Shown one piece after another: positions 22,747 through 31,095 of a stretch of DNA of 35,746 nt. Source of the DNA: Bacteroidetes bacterium GWF2_35_48. GTDB lineage: Bacteria > Bacteroidota > Bacteroidia > Bacteroidales > GWF2-35-48. The translations under genes were made by a program, and so were the position numbers. The stretch lies in contig MEOG01000065.1 of NCBI GenBank assembly GCA_001769125.1, positions 1 to 35,746 on the forward strand, read 5' to 3'. The first letter of the stretch is position 1. The number at the start of each line of letters is the position of its first letter. Below the pieces are notes generated by a model, which saw only the letters and a list, made by a program, of their open reading frames with translations, did not search any database and was not told the DNA's origin.

Positions 22747-24195
22747 ATGAAAAATTTTATTCTCTTCTTTTTTCTTGTAAATTTTAGTTGCACACAGGCT
22801 CAGAATGTGGCATTCATTAAAAAAGAAAATTTATTAAAAACCGTAAGTTTTTTATCTTCCCCTGAATTAGACGGTCGCTTGCCCGGAAGTCCCGGATACC
22901 ACAAGGCCGCTGAATTTATGGCTTCTGAATTTAAAAAACTTGGTTTGCTTCCAGTTGGCGATAGTTCGTATTTTCAATTTACAAATGTTGAATATACAGA
23001 GATTTCAGATCAGTTTTATTTTATGTTATTGCATGCGGGAAAGCCCATCGCGACATACAAGCAGGGCGAGGATTATATTTTCAGAACCAATACCGGATCC
23101 GGTCATGCAAGGGCTGATGTTGTTTTTTGCGGGTATGGAATTTCCGAGCCAGCATTAGGTTACGATGATTATGCAGACGTAGATGTTAAAAATAAAATTG
23201 TTTTGGTTTTTAAGCAAAATCCGGGTTGGAAAAAAAACAACAAGGAATGGGGCGAAATGCTGACCCGTTATAAAGCGCAAACAGCATCAAAGCATGGAGC
23301 TCTGGCTATTCTTTATGTTTCTGTTCCGAATAACTGGGACGGGGGTGTTCCTATTGGCAGTATTATGGATGGCGATGGTTTTTATGAGCAAAATATTCCT
23401 CAGTTGCATATTTCTTACAAAGTTGCAGATGATTTATTGAAAGAGACAAAAAGTGATTTAAAAATCTTAAAATCTAAAATTGATTCATTGCAAAATCCTG
23501 TTTCTTTTTCAACAGAAACATCGGTTGAATTATCAGTAAATTCAAAATATATAAAGAATAAGCGATCTGAAAATGTTATAGGTTTTCTTGAAGGAAAAAG
23601 TAAGAAAGATGAATATTTTGTAATTGGAGCGCATCTCGATCATGTAGGCAGGCAAGGGGATCTGTATTTTCCCGGAGCGAATGACAATGCCTCTGGTAGT
23701 GCGGCGGTATTAGAAGTTGCACGCGCTTTTGTTTCCGGAACAAAACCGGAACGTTCCATCTATTTTGTTTTGTTTACAAGTGAGGAGCAGGGCTTGCTTG
23801 GAGCAAAAAAGTTTGTTGAGAATCCTCCTTCATCTCTTGAAAAATGTCAGGCTTTTATCAACATGGATTGCATTGCTTATGGCGACAGTATTCAGGTGGG
23901 ATGCGGTAAAACAAGCGTGAATCTATGGAAGCTCGCGAAAAAATCGGATTCTCTTTCTTCAAAACAAATGACGGAACGCACATGGGCAGGTGGCGGAGCA
24001 GATGCAGAACCTTTTTATAAAAAGAAAATTCCAACAGCTTATTTTGTAACTACAAATAGTTATAAGCATTTGCATCTCCCTTCTGATAAAGTAGAAACAC
24101 TGAACAGCGATTTGTTTGAGAAGATTGTACGCTTAATTTTTACGACGGCCTGGGATATCGCAAACGGAAAATATTCGCGTGAAAAAATTGAATAA
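22747..24195 (+). CDS. Secreted M28-family zinc aminopeptidase/peptidase with PA domain
   Basis: The start is set at 22747, where a signal sequence begins (MKNFILFFFLVNFSCTQAQ); the open frame runs back to 22636, overlapping the aldolase gene, but those 37 residues do not look like part of the protein. The mature part has a PA-like insert (VFCGYGI, DYADVDVKNKIVLV) followed by the co-catalytic two-zinc site of M28: His296 in GAHLDHVG, Asp313 in PGANDNASG, Glu346/Glu347 in TSEEQGLLG, Asp374 in NMDCIAYG, and His443 near the end (KHLHLPSDK). All five ligand positions are present, so it should be active. It probably trims peptides outside the inner membrane. The signal could be a lipoprotein type (Cys at FSC), although the lipobox is poor. 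Confidence 0.88.
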   Translation: MKNFILFFFLVNFSCTQAQNVAFIKKENLLKTVSFLSSPELDGRLPGSPGYHKAAEFMASEFKKLGLLPVGDSSYFQFTNVEYTEISDQFYFMLLHAGKPIATYKQGEDYIFRTNTGSGHARADVVFCGYGISEPALGYDDYADVDVKNKIVLVFKQNPGWKKNNKEWGEMLTRYKAQTASKHGALAILYVSVPNNWDGGVPIGSIMDGDGFYEQNIPQLHISYKVADDLLKETKSDLKILKSKIDSLQNPVSFSTETSVELSVNSKYIKNKRSENVIGFLEGKSKKDEYFVIGAHLDHVGRQGDLYFPGANDNASGSAAVLEVARAFVSGTKPERSIYFVLFTSEEQGLLGAKKFVENPPSSLEKCQAFINMDCIAYGDSIQVGCGKTSVNLWKLAKKSDSLSSKQMTERTWAGGGADAEPFYKKKIPTAYFVTTNSYKHLHLPSDKVETLNSDLFEKIVRLIFTTAWDIANGKYSREKIE

Positions 24196-24205
24196 AGATT
24201 TATTT

Positions 24206-24408
24206 AGTGTCAGCAAGAAAACAGCCTTTTTTTGCTTGACAGTGCTAGTGGCAGATAAGAAAACGTCAAATACAAGGCTTTCGAAGTCATGAAAACCAAG
24301 GAGTTTACTTTTGTAAATGACTGTTTTCATGACGAGAGTAACAGGGCAAGCACCCTGTGGGTGTTTGAGCCAGCTAGTGCGGATGTTTGGCGTTTTCTTG
24401 CTGACACT
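24206..24408. mobile_element. 203-bp hairpin element with 17-bp TIRs and ATTT target duplication
   Basis: AGTGTCAGCAAGAAAAC (24206-24222) is repeated exactly inverted at 24392-24408, and ATTT lies directly outside both ends (24202-24205 and 24409-24412). Inner pairs continue the fold: AAGAAAACGTCAAA with TTTGGCGTTTTCTT, and GTCATGAAAAC with GTTTTCATGAC around a TTTACTTTTGTAAA tip. No protein frame is supported. It lies between two convergent genes. The last TIR bases plus the duplication supply the TAG stop of the TPR gene. It shares no end sequence with the 20171/20536 elements and so is a second MITE-like family. Confidence 0.78.
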
Positions 24409-26305
24409 ATTTACATATCGCAGCCATAGCATCCTGTGCTGGCTTAAATCCTAACCGAGCAGCTTGCTGTAAATCTTCACAAGCTTCGGAATTCCGACCT
24501 AAATTTGATTTGATAAGTCCTGAATTATACCACGACTGGGCATCTGTAGGGTCTACAGCTATTATTAAAGAAAAGTCTTTCAATGCATCGGAAAATTTTT
24601 TCTGCAAAATTAAAATAATCCCCCTGTTATAAAGCGCATCGGTATTTAATGAATCGCTTATTAACGCTTTGTTGAAACAAGTAAGTGCATTTATTGTATC
24701 TTTATTTTTAATGTACAACATCCCAAGTTGTGTATGTGCAGTTGAAAAATCAGGATTAAGACTTAAGGCTTTTTCATAGGCAATTTTCGCTCCCTGAAAA
24801 TCATTCATTGTCATTTTTAAATTACCGATGTTATTAAAAGCCTCAAAATACATAGGGTTAAGAGAGGTTGCCGTATGGTAATCGGATAATGCCCTTTCAA
24901 ATTTGCCAAGCTTTTTAAAAACATTACCGCGGTTCAAATAAAATTTAGGAACATCGTCAGATAGATAATGCTTCGAGTGAATTGCCATGGTTAAATCTTT
25001 TTCAGCGCCGGAATAATCTTCTTCCTCTGCTTTTGCCAGAGCGCGGTTGTAGTAGGGAAGCGCGATCCCCGGATTTTTTCTGATAATATCACTATATAAT
25101 GAAATGCTGTTTTTCCAGACATCAATTCTCAGAAATGTTTGAAGACCTAAAAGGATTGTATAGAAAAAAAGAAGTACCAACAATATTTTATTTATATGAA
25201 TTTTTTTCAATACAACTGGTTCTGCAAATATTTTTTCAAGATAAAATCCTGCAATAAAAAAAAATCCCGCGTATGATAAGTAGCCGTATCGTTCAGCAAT
25301 GACCTGATGACCGAATGGTATAATTTTTAGAGCTACGACAGAAATACTAATCAGGAAAAAAAGTATTCCGAAAGTTAATGTTCTGTTTTTATTTAAATGC
25401 TTTACGAAAATAATCAGGGCTATTATCACAAAAACGGCATAGATAGTATATTCAGCAGGCAGCAATATTCCTTCTTTTTCAGGAATGGGATAAAATGCAT
25501 TCAGTCTTATAGGTGCAATAAATTTTACGATGTAAATTCCTATAGAATATGCTGACAAAATAAATCTGTCAAAAATTGAAAATGCTGCAGCAGGATTAAT
25601 ATGTCCGGCTTCCTCTCTGAATAGAATTGTCAATATTCCAAATAAAATTAAGAGCAGGAAAAAAGGAATTTTTTCGATAAATATATTTTTATTGATTTTT
25701 CTGTTAAACCAAAAATCAATAAGAAATAGGATTACAGGAAGCGTCAATGCCTGTGATTTAGAGAGCAGGGATAATAAGAAAAAAAGTAATGCATGAATAA
25801 AAAATTTCTGATTTTTTTGTTTTACAAATTCAATATAAGCATTCAGACTCAGAAAATAAAACAGCGTAAACAGTAAGTTGCTTCTTGTAGATATCCATAC
25901 AACACTTTCTGTATTCATCGGGTGCAGGGCGAATAAAAGCGCGACTATTAATGCTGCATTTTTTTTATTCGTAAGATTAATAATCAATTTGTACAGCAAC
26001 AATATATTTAAAAGATGAAGAATTAAATTGCTCAGATGAAAAATTAATGGGTCTAATCCTCCTATAAAATTATCAAACGTGTATGAAATCATTGTAAGGG
26101 GAACATACATCCCTGCAAAGCTTTGTGAGAAAATAGCTTTTATATTATGAAAAGAAAATTCGCTGATGAATGGATTTTGTGTTACATTAATTCCATCATC
26201 CCAATTAGTGAAATCGCAGAAAAGGCTTGGGAGATAAGCAAAGAAAGTAAGTATGAGAATGGAATATAAAAGATTATTGTTCTTATTTTTAGTGTTTGCT
26301 ATCAT
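24407..26305 (-). CDS. Multipass GT-C/TMTC-like membrane protein with C-terminal TPR repeats
   Basis: The 632-residue protein has about ten membrane spans in the first ~400 residues and TPR units in the last ~220 (for example ALPYYNRALAKAEEEDYSGA and FYLNRGNVFKKLGKFERALSDY). After the first span lies NWDDG (Asp36-Asp37), the acidic pair expected in the first outer loop of GT-C glycosyltransferases. The block HPMNTESVVWISTRSNLL is characteristic of TMTC/protein O-mannosyltransferase-like proteins. A role in transferring a lipid-linked sugar to envelope proteins is inferred; the acceptor is unknown. The stop codon TAG is formed at the edge of the 24206-24408 element, so the original C-terminus may have been longer, though the last TPR looks complete. 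Confidence 0.78.
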   Translation of the reverse strand: MIANTKNKNNNLLYSILILTFFAYLPSLFCDFTNWDDGINVTQNPFISEFSFHNIKAIFSQSFAGMYVPLTMISYTFDNFIGGLDPLIFHLSNLILHLLNILLLYKLIINLTNKKNAALIVALLFALHPMNTESVVWISTRSNLLFTLFYFLSLNAYIEFVKQKNQKFFIHALLFFLLSLLSKSQALTLPVILFLIDFWFNRKINKNIFIEKIPFFLLLILFGILTILFREEAGHINPAAAFSIFDRFILSAYSIGIYIVKFIAPIRLNAFYPIPEKEGILLPAEYTIYAVFVIIALIIFVKHLNKNRTLTFGILFFLISISVVALKIIPFGHQVIAERYGYLSYAGFFFIAGFYLEKIFAEPVVLKKIHINKILLVLLFFYTILLGLQTFLRIDVWKNSISLYSDIIRKNPGIALPYYNRALAKAEEEDYSGAEKDLTMAIHSKHYLSDDVPKFYLNRGNVFKKLGKFERALSDYHTATSLNPMYFEAFNNIGNLKMTMNDFQGAKIAYEKALSLNPDFSTAHTQLGMLYIKNKDTINALTCFNKALISDSLNTDALYNRGIILILQKKFSDALKDFSLIIAVDPTDAQSWYNSGLIKSNLGRNSEACEDLQQAARLGFKPAQDAMAAICK

Positions 26306-26331
26306 CTGTTTAAATCAAGGAAATCGGTAAT

Positions 26332-26359
26332 CGGTGTCTGAGCGGAGTTGAAGACACCG
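26332..26359. repeat. Hairpin with GAGCGGAGTTGAA loop
   Basis: CGGTGTCT (26332-26339) pairs with AGACACCG (26352-26359) around a 12-base loop that holds most of GAGCGGAGTTGAA (26340-26352), a member of the 13-mer family also at 20268 and 33561. It lies in the short gap between the small secreted protein and the TPR gene. It lacks a T-run on either side. Confidence 0.65.
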
Positions 26360-26377
26360 GTTGCGAAGCAGTATGTA

Positions 26378-26821
26378 TTATTTCTTTTTCCACAAACAAT
26401 CTTTTCTGATAAAACTTCCTTCAAAACATTTTGAAAAATAAAAAATTTTGCCTGCACCGGATATGGCTTTTCCATCAACCATATAAATCATTTCATCAGT
26501 TTTAACGACATCGTGGTCGAGTTTGATTTTTATCAGAGGCTCCAACTCTAAATTCTGAAATGACTGCTGTTCCTTAATGTAGGAGAGTGCTTCAGGCATT
26601 GATTGTGGAGAAATTTTTTCTGACATGATATTTATTTTTTCAGTTTTGGCACTTGTCTTTTTTTCGGCAGTATACCAATAATAAAACGTAAACACCGAGC
26701 TGTCAATAGCAGTTATTGTATAAATAGCATCTTCTTTTTCTTTGATATTTTTTTTATTTTGTGCTGAAATATTCAGAACAGAAAAAATTAGACTTAGAAT
26801 TAAAATTTCTCGCTTCATCAT
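26378..26821 (-). CDS. Small secreted protein of unknown function
   Basis: The 147-residue product has a signal peptide (MMKREILILSLIFSVLNISAQ) and a charged mature part. I do not recognise the family. Two cysteines (in SKCFEGSFIRKDC) lie close to the end and could form a disulfide. It starts 19 bp after the stop of the histidine kinase gene on the same strand, so it is probably transcribed with the two-component pair. It could be an envelope partner or target of that system; this is inference from position only. Confidence 0.7.
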   Translation of the reverse strand: MMKREILILSLIFSVLNISAQNKKNIKEKEDAIYTITAIDSSVFTFYYWYTAEKKTSAKTEKINIMSEKISPQSMPEALSYIKEQQSFQNLELEPLIKIKLDHDVVKTDEMIYMVDGKAISGAGKIFYFSKCFEGSFIRKDCLWKKK

Positions 26822-26840
26822 AAAATTATATTTATCATTA

Positions 26841-27890
26841 TTATCCTTTTTTCAGAGTAAACCCAAAAGTAGTTCCAATTCCTACGGTGCTTCTTACATT
26901 CACAACCTGGTCATGCGCTTCAATAATGTGCTTAACTATTGCAAGTCCCAGACCTGTCCCTCCAAGCTCTCTGGAGCGGCTTTCGTCTGTTCTGTAAAAA
27001 CGTTCAAAAATTCTGGGAAGGTCTTTTTGTTCAATTCCAACTCCTGTATCTGTAACTTCCACCAGTATATTTGGATCCATCTCGAAAAAGCTGATTTTTG
27101 TAGAACCACCTGCATTTCCATAAGATATAGAGTTTCTGAGAAGATTTACAAAAACCTGTCTTATTTTTTCTTTATCGGCATAAACAAAAACAGTTGCTAC
27201 ACTTGAGTCTGCAAGGAATAATTTTATTTTTTTTTCTTTTGCTTTCAGCTCCAGTTCATCAAAAATTTCATGGACAAGGTCAATAATATTGAATTTTTTA
27301 GGATTAGGTTTTAGTTCTCCAGATTCAAGTTTTGATATAGCATCAAGGTCTCTTACAATGTTAACAAGGCGATCCACGTTTTTTTCTGCCCTTTCAAGAT
27401 ATTTAATATTTACATTCGGATCGTGAATGCCCCCATCAATAAGTGTTTGCAGGTAACCTTGAATTGAAAAAATGGGTGTTTTTAATTCGTGAGATACATT
27501 GCCGAGAAACTCTCTTCTGTATTTTTCACTTGCGCGCAGTTGCTCAATTTCCTGACTGCTTTCTTCTGCCCATTGTGTAACCTCTGTGTTTACATCAGAG
27601 ATAATGTCTCTTGTAAAATCCAGTTTAATCGTGCTTTTATGATTTTTTTTCTTGATTTTATATGTATGTATCGTTTTGTAAATAAGTTTGATTTTATTAT
27701 AAATAAAATTTTCTATCGTGAATTTAAAAATGAAAAAAGTTATTGAAAATGAACTTACCAGAACCAAAAAAAAAGCAAGCCAGTTAATTTCATCATAAGC
27801 TAACCAGTAAAGTAATGCAAATGCGCAGCAAATAAGATAGCTTGTTGTAACTGATGTTAAAAGCGCAAGTCTTTTTGTCGAATTATTCAT
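26841..27890 (-). CDS. Two-span sensor histidine kinase (PhoR-like)
   Basis: A 349-residue membrane kinase. Two spans near the N-terminus (about 8-31 and 35-60) are separated by only a few residues, so there is almost no periplasmic sensor domain. The H-box VSHELKTPIFSIQGY carries the phosphorylated His134. The ATP-binding domain shows NLLRNSISYG (N box), DTGVGI (G1) and GTGLGLAIV (G2). The order and spacing are those of PhoR/ResE-like kinases. Its start overlaps the end of the response regulator gene by eight bases, which indicates translational coupling. With so little outside the membrane, the signal is probably sensed within the membrane or through a partner protein. Confidence 0.93.
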   Translation of the reverse strand: MNNSTKRLALLTSVTTSYLICCAFALLYWLAYDEINWLAFFLVLVSSFSITFFIFKFTIENFIYNKIKLIYKTIHTYKIKKKNHKSTIKLDFTRDIISDVNTEVTQWAEESSQEIEQLRASEKYRREFLGNVSHELKTPIFSIQGYLQTLIDGGIHDPNVNIKYLERAEKNVDRLVNIVRDLDAISKLESGELKPNPKKFNIIDLVHEIFDELELKAKEKKIKLFLADSSVATVFVYADKEKIRQVFVNLLRNSISYGNAGGSTKISFFEMDPNILVEVTDTGVGIEQKDLPRIFERFYRTDESRSRELGGTGLGLAIVKHIIEAHDQVVNVRSTVGIGTTFGFTLKKG

Positions 27891-28557
27891 TTATTTCAAA
27901 TTTATATCCAACTCCTTTTATTGTTTTGATTATTTCGTCTCCTAATTTGTCTCTGATTTTTCTGATGTGAACATCAATGGTACGGTCTCCTACAATAATT
28001 CCTTCTCCCCATACGCGATTGTAAATTTCATCTCTTGTGAAAATCCTGTTTGGTTTTGTAGCAAGAAGATGCAAAAGCTCAAATTCTTTTTTGGGTAGTT
28101 CTATTTCTTTATTTTTTAATCGAACAGTATACGTATTTTTGTCAATAAGAAGTCCGCTGATACTTATTTTATTATCATCGTCGGTTTGTCCTGTTCTGCG
28201 GAAAACAGCTTTAATTTTACTTATCAGGACTCTTAGCTTTATGGGCTTTATTATATAATCGTCAGCTCCAACATCAAGTGCAATGATTTGAGTATAATCT
28301 TCTGCTCTTGCAGATAAAAAAAGAATATATGTATTTGCAAACTCCGGCATTTCTTTTAATTTTCTGCAAGTTTCAATACCATCAAGTTCAGGCATCATTA
28401 CATCAAGAATAATCATGTCGGGTTTTATTTTAACAGCACGAGTTAAAGCTTCTGCTCCGTTTGATGCTGTATGAATTTCAAATCCTTCTTTTGAAAGGTT
28501 ATATTGTAGAAGTTCTAAAATATCCGGTTCATCATCGGCAATAAGTATTTTTTTCAT
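27883..28557 (-). CDS. OmpR/PhoB-type response regulator
   Basis: The 224-residue regulator has a receiver domain with the acidic pocket (Asp8, Asp9), phosphate acceptor Asp52 in IILDVMMPELDG, switch residue Ser82 and Lys104 in IIKPIKL. A winged-helix DNA-binding domain follows (LPKKEFELLHLLATKPNRIF, GDRTIDVHIRKIRDKLG, TIKGVGYKF). It is the first gene of a unit with the kinase (8-bp overlap) and then the small secreted protein. Its targets are unknown. PhoB-like phosphate control is possible but not shown, as no pho genes lie nearby. Confidence 0.95.
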   Translation of the reverse strand: MKKILIADDEPDILELLQYNLSKEGFEIHTASNGAEALTRAVKIKPDMIILDVMMPELDGIETCRKLKEMPEFANTYILFLSARAEDYTQIIALDVGADDYIIKPIKLRVLISKIKAVFRRTGQTDDDNKISISGLLIDKNTYTVRLKNKEIELPKKEFELLHLLATKPNRIFTRDEIYNRVWGEGIIVGDRTIDVHIRKIRDKLGDEIIKTIKGVGYKFEINE

Positions 28558-28756
28558 TTCAAGAATTTTTCCGAAAATTATATATTTTCAGGTTATAAAA
28601 AAATATACATGAAATATATTTATTTTTTATTGAGTTTTTGTGCGAAAAAAAAGGGAGATAAATATTAGAGTTGGAGTAAATAGAAGAAAGTAATCCTGTG
28701 AGGTATTGTAGGTCGGCAAGTGCGATGGCTATCCTCACAGGTTTGCGGGAATATTG

Positions 28757-28791
28757 GATTAAAGATTAAAGATTAAGGATTAAGGATTAAG
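28757..28791. repeat. Five tandem 7-bp units (GATTAAA/GATTAAG)
   Basis: Two GATTAAA units are followed by three GATTAAG units with no interruption. A similar but imperfect array is at about 8361-8394. Confidence 0.85.
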
Positions 28792-28793
28792 GA

Positions 28794-28820
28794 CCTGCCT
28801 GCTTGACGCAGTCTGGCAGG
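28794..28820. repeat. CCTGCC/GGCAGG palindrome (unoccupied)
   Basis: CCTGCC and GGCAGG are separated by 15 bases. It is of the same kind as the two palindromes that received the MITE-like elements at 20171 and 20536, but is empty here. Confidence 0.65.
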
Positions 28821-28872
28821 CTAAGAAGTAGGAAGCCTTGGTTATCCTCAATATTAATACAAAAAATAGAAT

Positions 28873-28903
28873 TTTGCTAATAATAAAAAAAAGTTTAGGT
28901 TTG
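28873..28903 (+). promoter_or_regulatory. Bacteroidetes-type promoter of the LysM gene
   Basis: TTTG at 28873-28876, a 19-base spacer and TAGGTTTG at 28896-28903 fit the consensus exactly. Transcription is expected near 28910, leaving a ~40-base leader before the ATG. Confidence 0.75.
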
Positions 28904-28950
28904 TAGTTATTATATTCTTTTCAATCTTAATGTAATATGTTATTGCTTAT

Positions 28951-31095
28951 ATGAACCGCAATTTCAGAATATTTATACAAAGCCTGATAATTCTTTTTTT
29001 TATACTTTCATCGGGTAATTTTTCTTTTGCACAAAAAGATGGAAAAGTTAAGATTTCCAAAAGAATTACCTGGGTTGACGGCAAACAGTATTATCTGCAT
29101 ACTGTTAAAAAAGGCGAAACCTTACAAGCTTTGAGTAAGGCATATAACGTACTACCTAAAGATATTGTTATTGAAAATCCCTCCGCCATGGATGGGGTAA
29201 AGCCCGATCAGGTGCTTAAAATTCCTATGGTTGAAGACAAAGAAAACTTTATTTACCACACTGTTGAAAAAGGTCAAACTTTATATTCAATTTCAAAAAA
29301 ATATCAGGTTGAAATAAATGATCTTATTAAATTAAATCCTTCTGTTGAGGACGGTTTGAAAGTAGACATGATACTGAAAATCGCTAAAAAGAAAGAGGGA
29401 AAAGGTAAAGAAAAAGATACCCAGAGCGATGTTATAAATAAAGAAAAATCTAAAGTTTCTGATAAAGATGGTGTAGTTTATCATACAGTAGAAAAGGGGC
29501 AAGGCATCAATGCAATATTAAAAAAATATCATATTACCATTGATGATTTGTATGAAGCAAATCCAGAGCTTAAAAGCAGGGGGCTTCGCAAAGATGAAAA
29601 GTTAATTATTCCTAAGACAAAGAAAAAAAATGAAAATAAATCAGAAAAAATAGTAACAGATAAAGATAAGAAAAAAGAAGAAACGGATAAGAAAAAAGAG
29701 GAAACAGATAAGAAAAAAGAAGAGACTGAAAAGCGTCGCATTGAGCTTGACGAAAAGCGTCGCATTGAGCTTGACGAAATGAAAAAAGAAGAAGCAGATA
29801 AAGAGAAAATAAAAGAAGTTGTAAATGAAAAAAAGCAGGTGACAGAATCCATTAAAACCGACACAATTACTACGCCTGTTGTTGTAAAAGACCTCTCTGG
29901 TAAAGAAGAAAAACTTGCTCCACCTGATGTTAAGCCTTGCGGTACTTTTGATTACAAATCGAATGCTGTTCCATTTAAAATAGCTTTTCTCGCACCTTTC
30001 TATATTAATCTTAATTTAGGATACACATTAAAAGCCGGAAGAAAAAAAGACGAAGAACCTCCAATACATCCTAAGTCTATTAAGTTTCTTGAGTTTTACC
30101 AGGGATTTTTGCTTGCTTTGGATTCATTAAAATCAGCAGGATTTAATGCTGAAATTCTTACGTATGATACAAACAAAGATTCTGCTCGTTTAGTAGCTTT
30201 TGCTGATAAAAAAGAATTCTCTGAATTGGATTTAATTATTGGTCCATTTTTTAGCACAAGCCTAAAACAATTTTCTTTTTTTTCTGCAAAAAAAGGAGTT
30301 CCATTAATATCGCCTTTATCACAGTCGGCTGATTTTTTAAACAATAATCCTTATGCATTTCAGGTAAATGCAACTAATACAACGCAAATAGATGTCGCAG
30401 CAGACTTTTTTTCAAATTCAAAGGATAAAAATTTTATAGTTGTGAATACAGGAAGAGAGGATGAAGTAGCTTTTATTAATCATTTCAAAGCAAAAATATA
30501 CGAGTATGTTGATGTTAAATTCAAATCCGATCCTGCCCGTTTTAAAGAAATTATTTATAAAGAAGTCGGATTTAATGGTCTGCGTGAGGCTTTGGATAAG
30601 GATCTTGACAATATTATATTTATTCCATCCATTAGAGAGTCTTTTCTTGTTGCCGTATTAAATAAATTAAATGCAATATCTGAAAAAAATAATATCACTG
30701 TCTTGGGATTCCCTTCCTGGGCTTCAGAAGATAACATTGAGCAGGATTATTTATTTAATCTTCAATACACTTATTTTACATCTTTGAATGTTTCCTATGC
30801 CTCCGATACGGTTAAAAAATTTGTTCAAAAATATAGGGAATATTTTTCTTCCGAGCCCACTAAATATAGTTTTCAGGGCTATGATATAGGATTGTACTTC
30901 GGAAGTGCGCTTATGAAATACGGAAGAAGTTTTCCAAATTGTATTGAAGCAGATACGACAATTAACAAAATCGGAACTCAGACAGAATTTAATTTTAAAC
31001 GAACAAAAGAAAGCTGTGGTTTTGAAAATGTGAAGACTTATATCATACAATTTGACAAGGAATATAATATAAATAATGTAACACCGGGGAAATAG
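28951..31095 (+). CDS. Triple-LysM protein fused to a periplasmic-binding-protein-like domain
   Basis: A 714-residue secreted protein. After the signal peptide (to FSFAQ, residue 28) come three LysM peptidoglycan-binding units at about 48-91 (YYLHTVKKGETLQALSKAY), 100-144 (YHTVEKGQTLYSISKKY) and 174-219 (YHTVEKGQGINAILKKY). A ~100-residue highly charged linker follows, built of KKKEETD repeats and two KRRIELDE repeats. From about 340 (PFKIAFLAPFYINL) to the end is a type 1 periplasmic-binding fold like that of amino-acid transporter receptors. No transporter genes are near, so it probably does not feed an ABC permease. A cell-wall-anchored sensor or envelope-maintenance role is possible. It has its own promoter and terminator. 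Confidence 0.85.
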   Translation: MNRNFRIFIQSLIILFFILSSGNFSFAQKDGKVKISKRITWVDGKQYYLHTVKKGETLQALSKAYNVLPKDIVIENPSAMDGVKPDQVLKIPMVEDKENFIYHTVEKGQTLYSISKKYQVEINDLIKLNPSVEDGLKVDMILKIAKKKEGKGKEKDTQSDVINKEKSKVSDKDGVVYHTVEKGQGINAILKKYHITIDDLYEANPELKSRGLRKDEKLIIPKTKKKNENKSEKIVTDKDKKKEETDKKKEETDKKKEETEKRRIELDEKRRIELDEMKKEEADKEKIKEVVNEKKQVTESIKTDTITTPVVVKDLSGKEEKLAPPDVKPCGTFDYKSNAVPFKIAFLAPFYINLNLGYTLKAGRKKDEEPPIHPKSIKFLEFYQGFLLALDSLKSAGFNAEILTYDTNKDSARLVAFADKKEFSELDLIIGPFFSTSLKQFSFFSAKKGVPLISPLSQSADFLNNNPYAFQVNATNTTQIDVAADFFSNSKDKNFIVVNTGREDEVAFINHFKAKIYEYVDVKFKSDPARFKEIIYKEVGFNGLREALDKDLDNIIFIPSIRESFLVAVLNKLNAISEKNNITVLGFPSWASEDNIEQDYLFNLQYTYFTSLNVSYASDTVKKFVQKYREYFSSEPTKYSFQGYDIGLYFGSALMKYGRSFPNCIEADTTINKIGTQTEFNFKRTKESCGFENVKTYIIQFDKEYNINNVTPGK
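29668..29778 (+). repeat. In-frame tandem repeats in the LysM-protein linker
   Basis: Three 21-bp units coding KKKEETD/E (29668-29730) are followed by two identical 24-bp units coding KRRIELDE (29731-29754 and 29755-29778). Both lengths are multiples of three, so gain or loss of units would change linker length without breaking the frame. Confidence 0.9.

Larger units (their letters stand above)
28558..28950. other. Divergent intergenic region with heptamer array, palindrome and promoter
   Basis: These 393 bases between the response regulator and the LysM gene contain no gene. They hold a 7-bp tandem array (28757-28791), a CCTGCC/GGCAGG palindrome directly after it (28794-28820) and the promoter of the LysM gene (28873-28903). 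The 100 bases before the regulator are AT-rich and contain only a weak TATATTTT on the minus strand. Confidence 0.7.

Noticed and set aside
24133-24432. 99-residue minus-strand frame across the 24206-24408 element
   Set aside because: It runs through both inverted ends and antisense to the M28 gene, so it is a chance frame in hairpin DNA.
29529-29864. Ser/Phe-rich minus-strand frame of 111 residues
   Set aside because: It is the antisense of the charged Lys/Glu repeat linker of the LysM protein.
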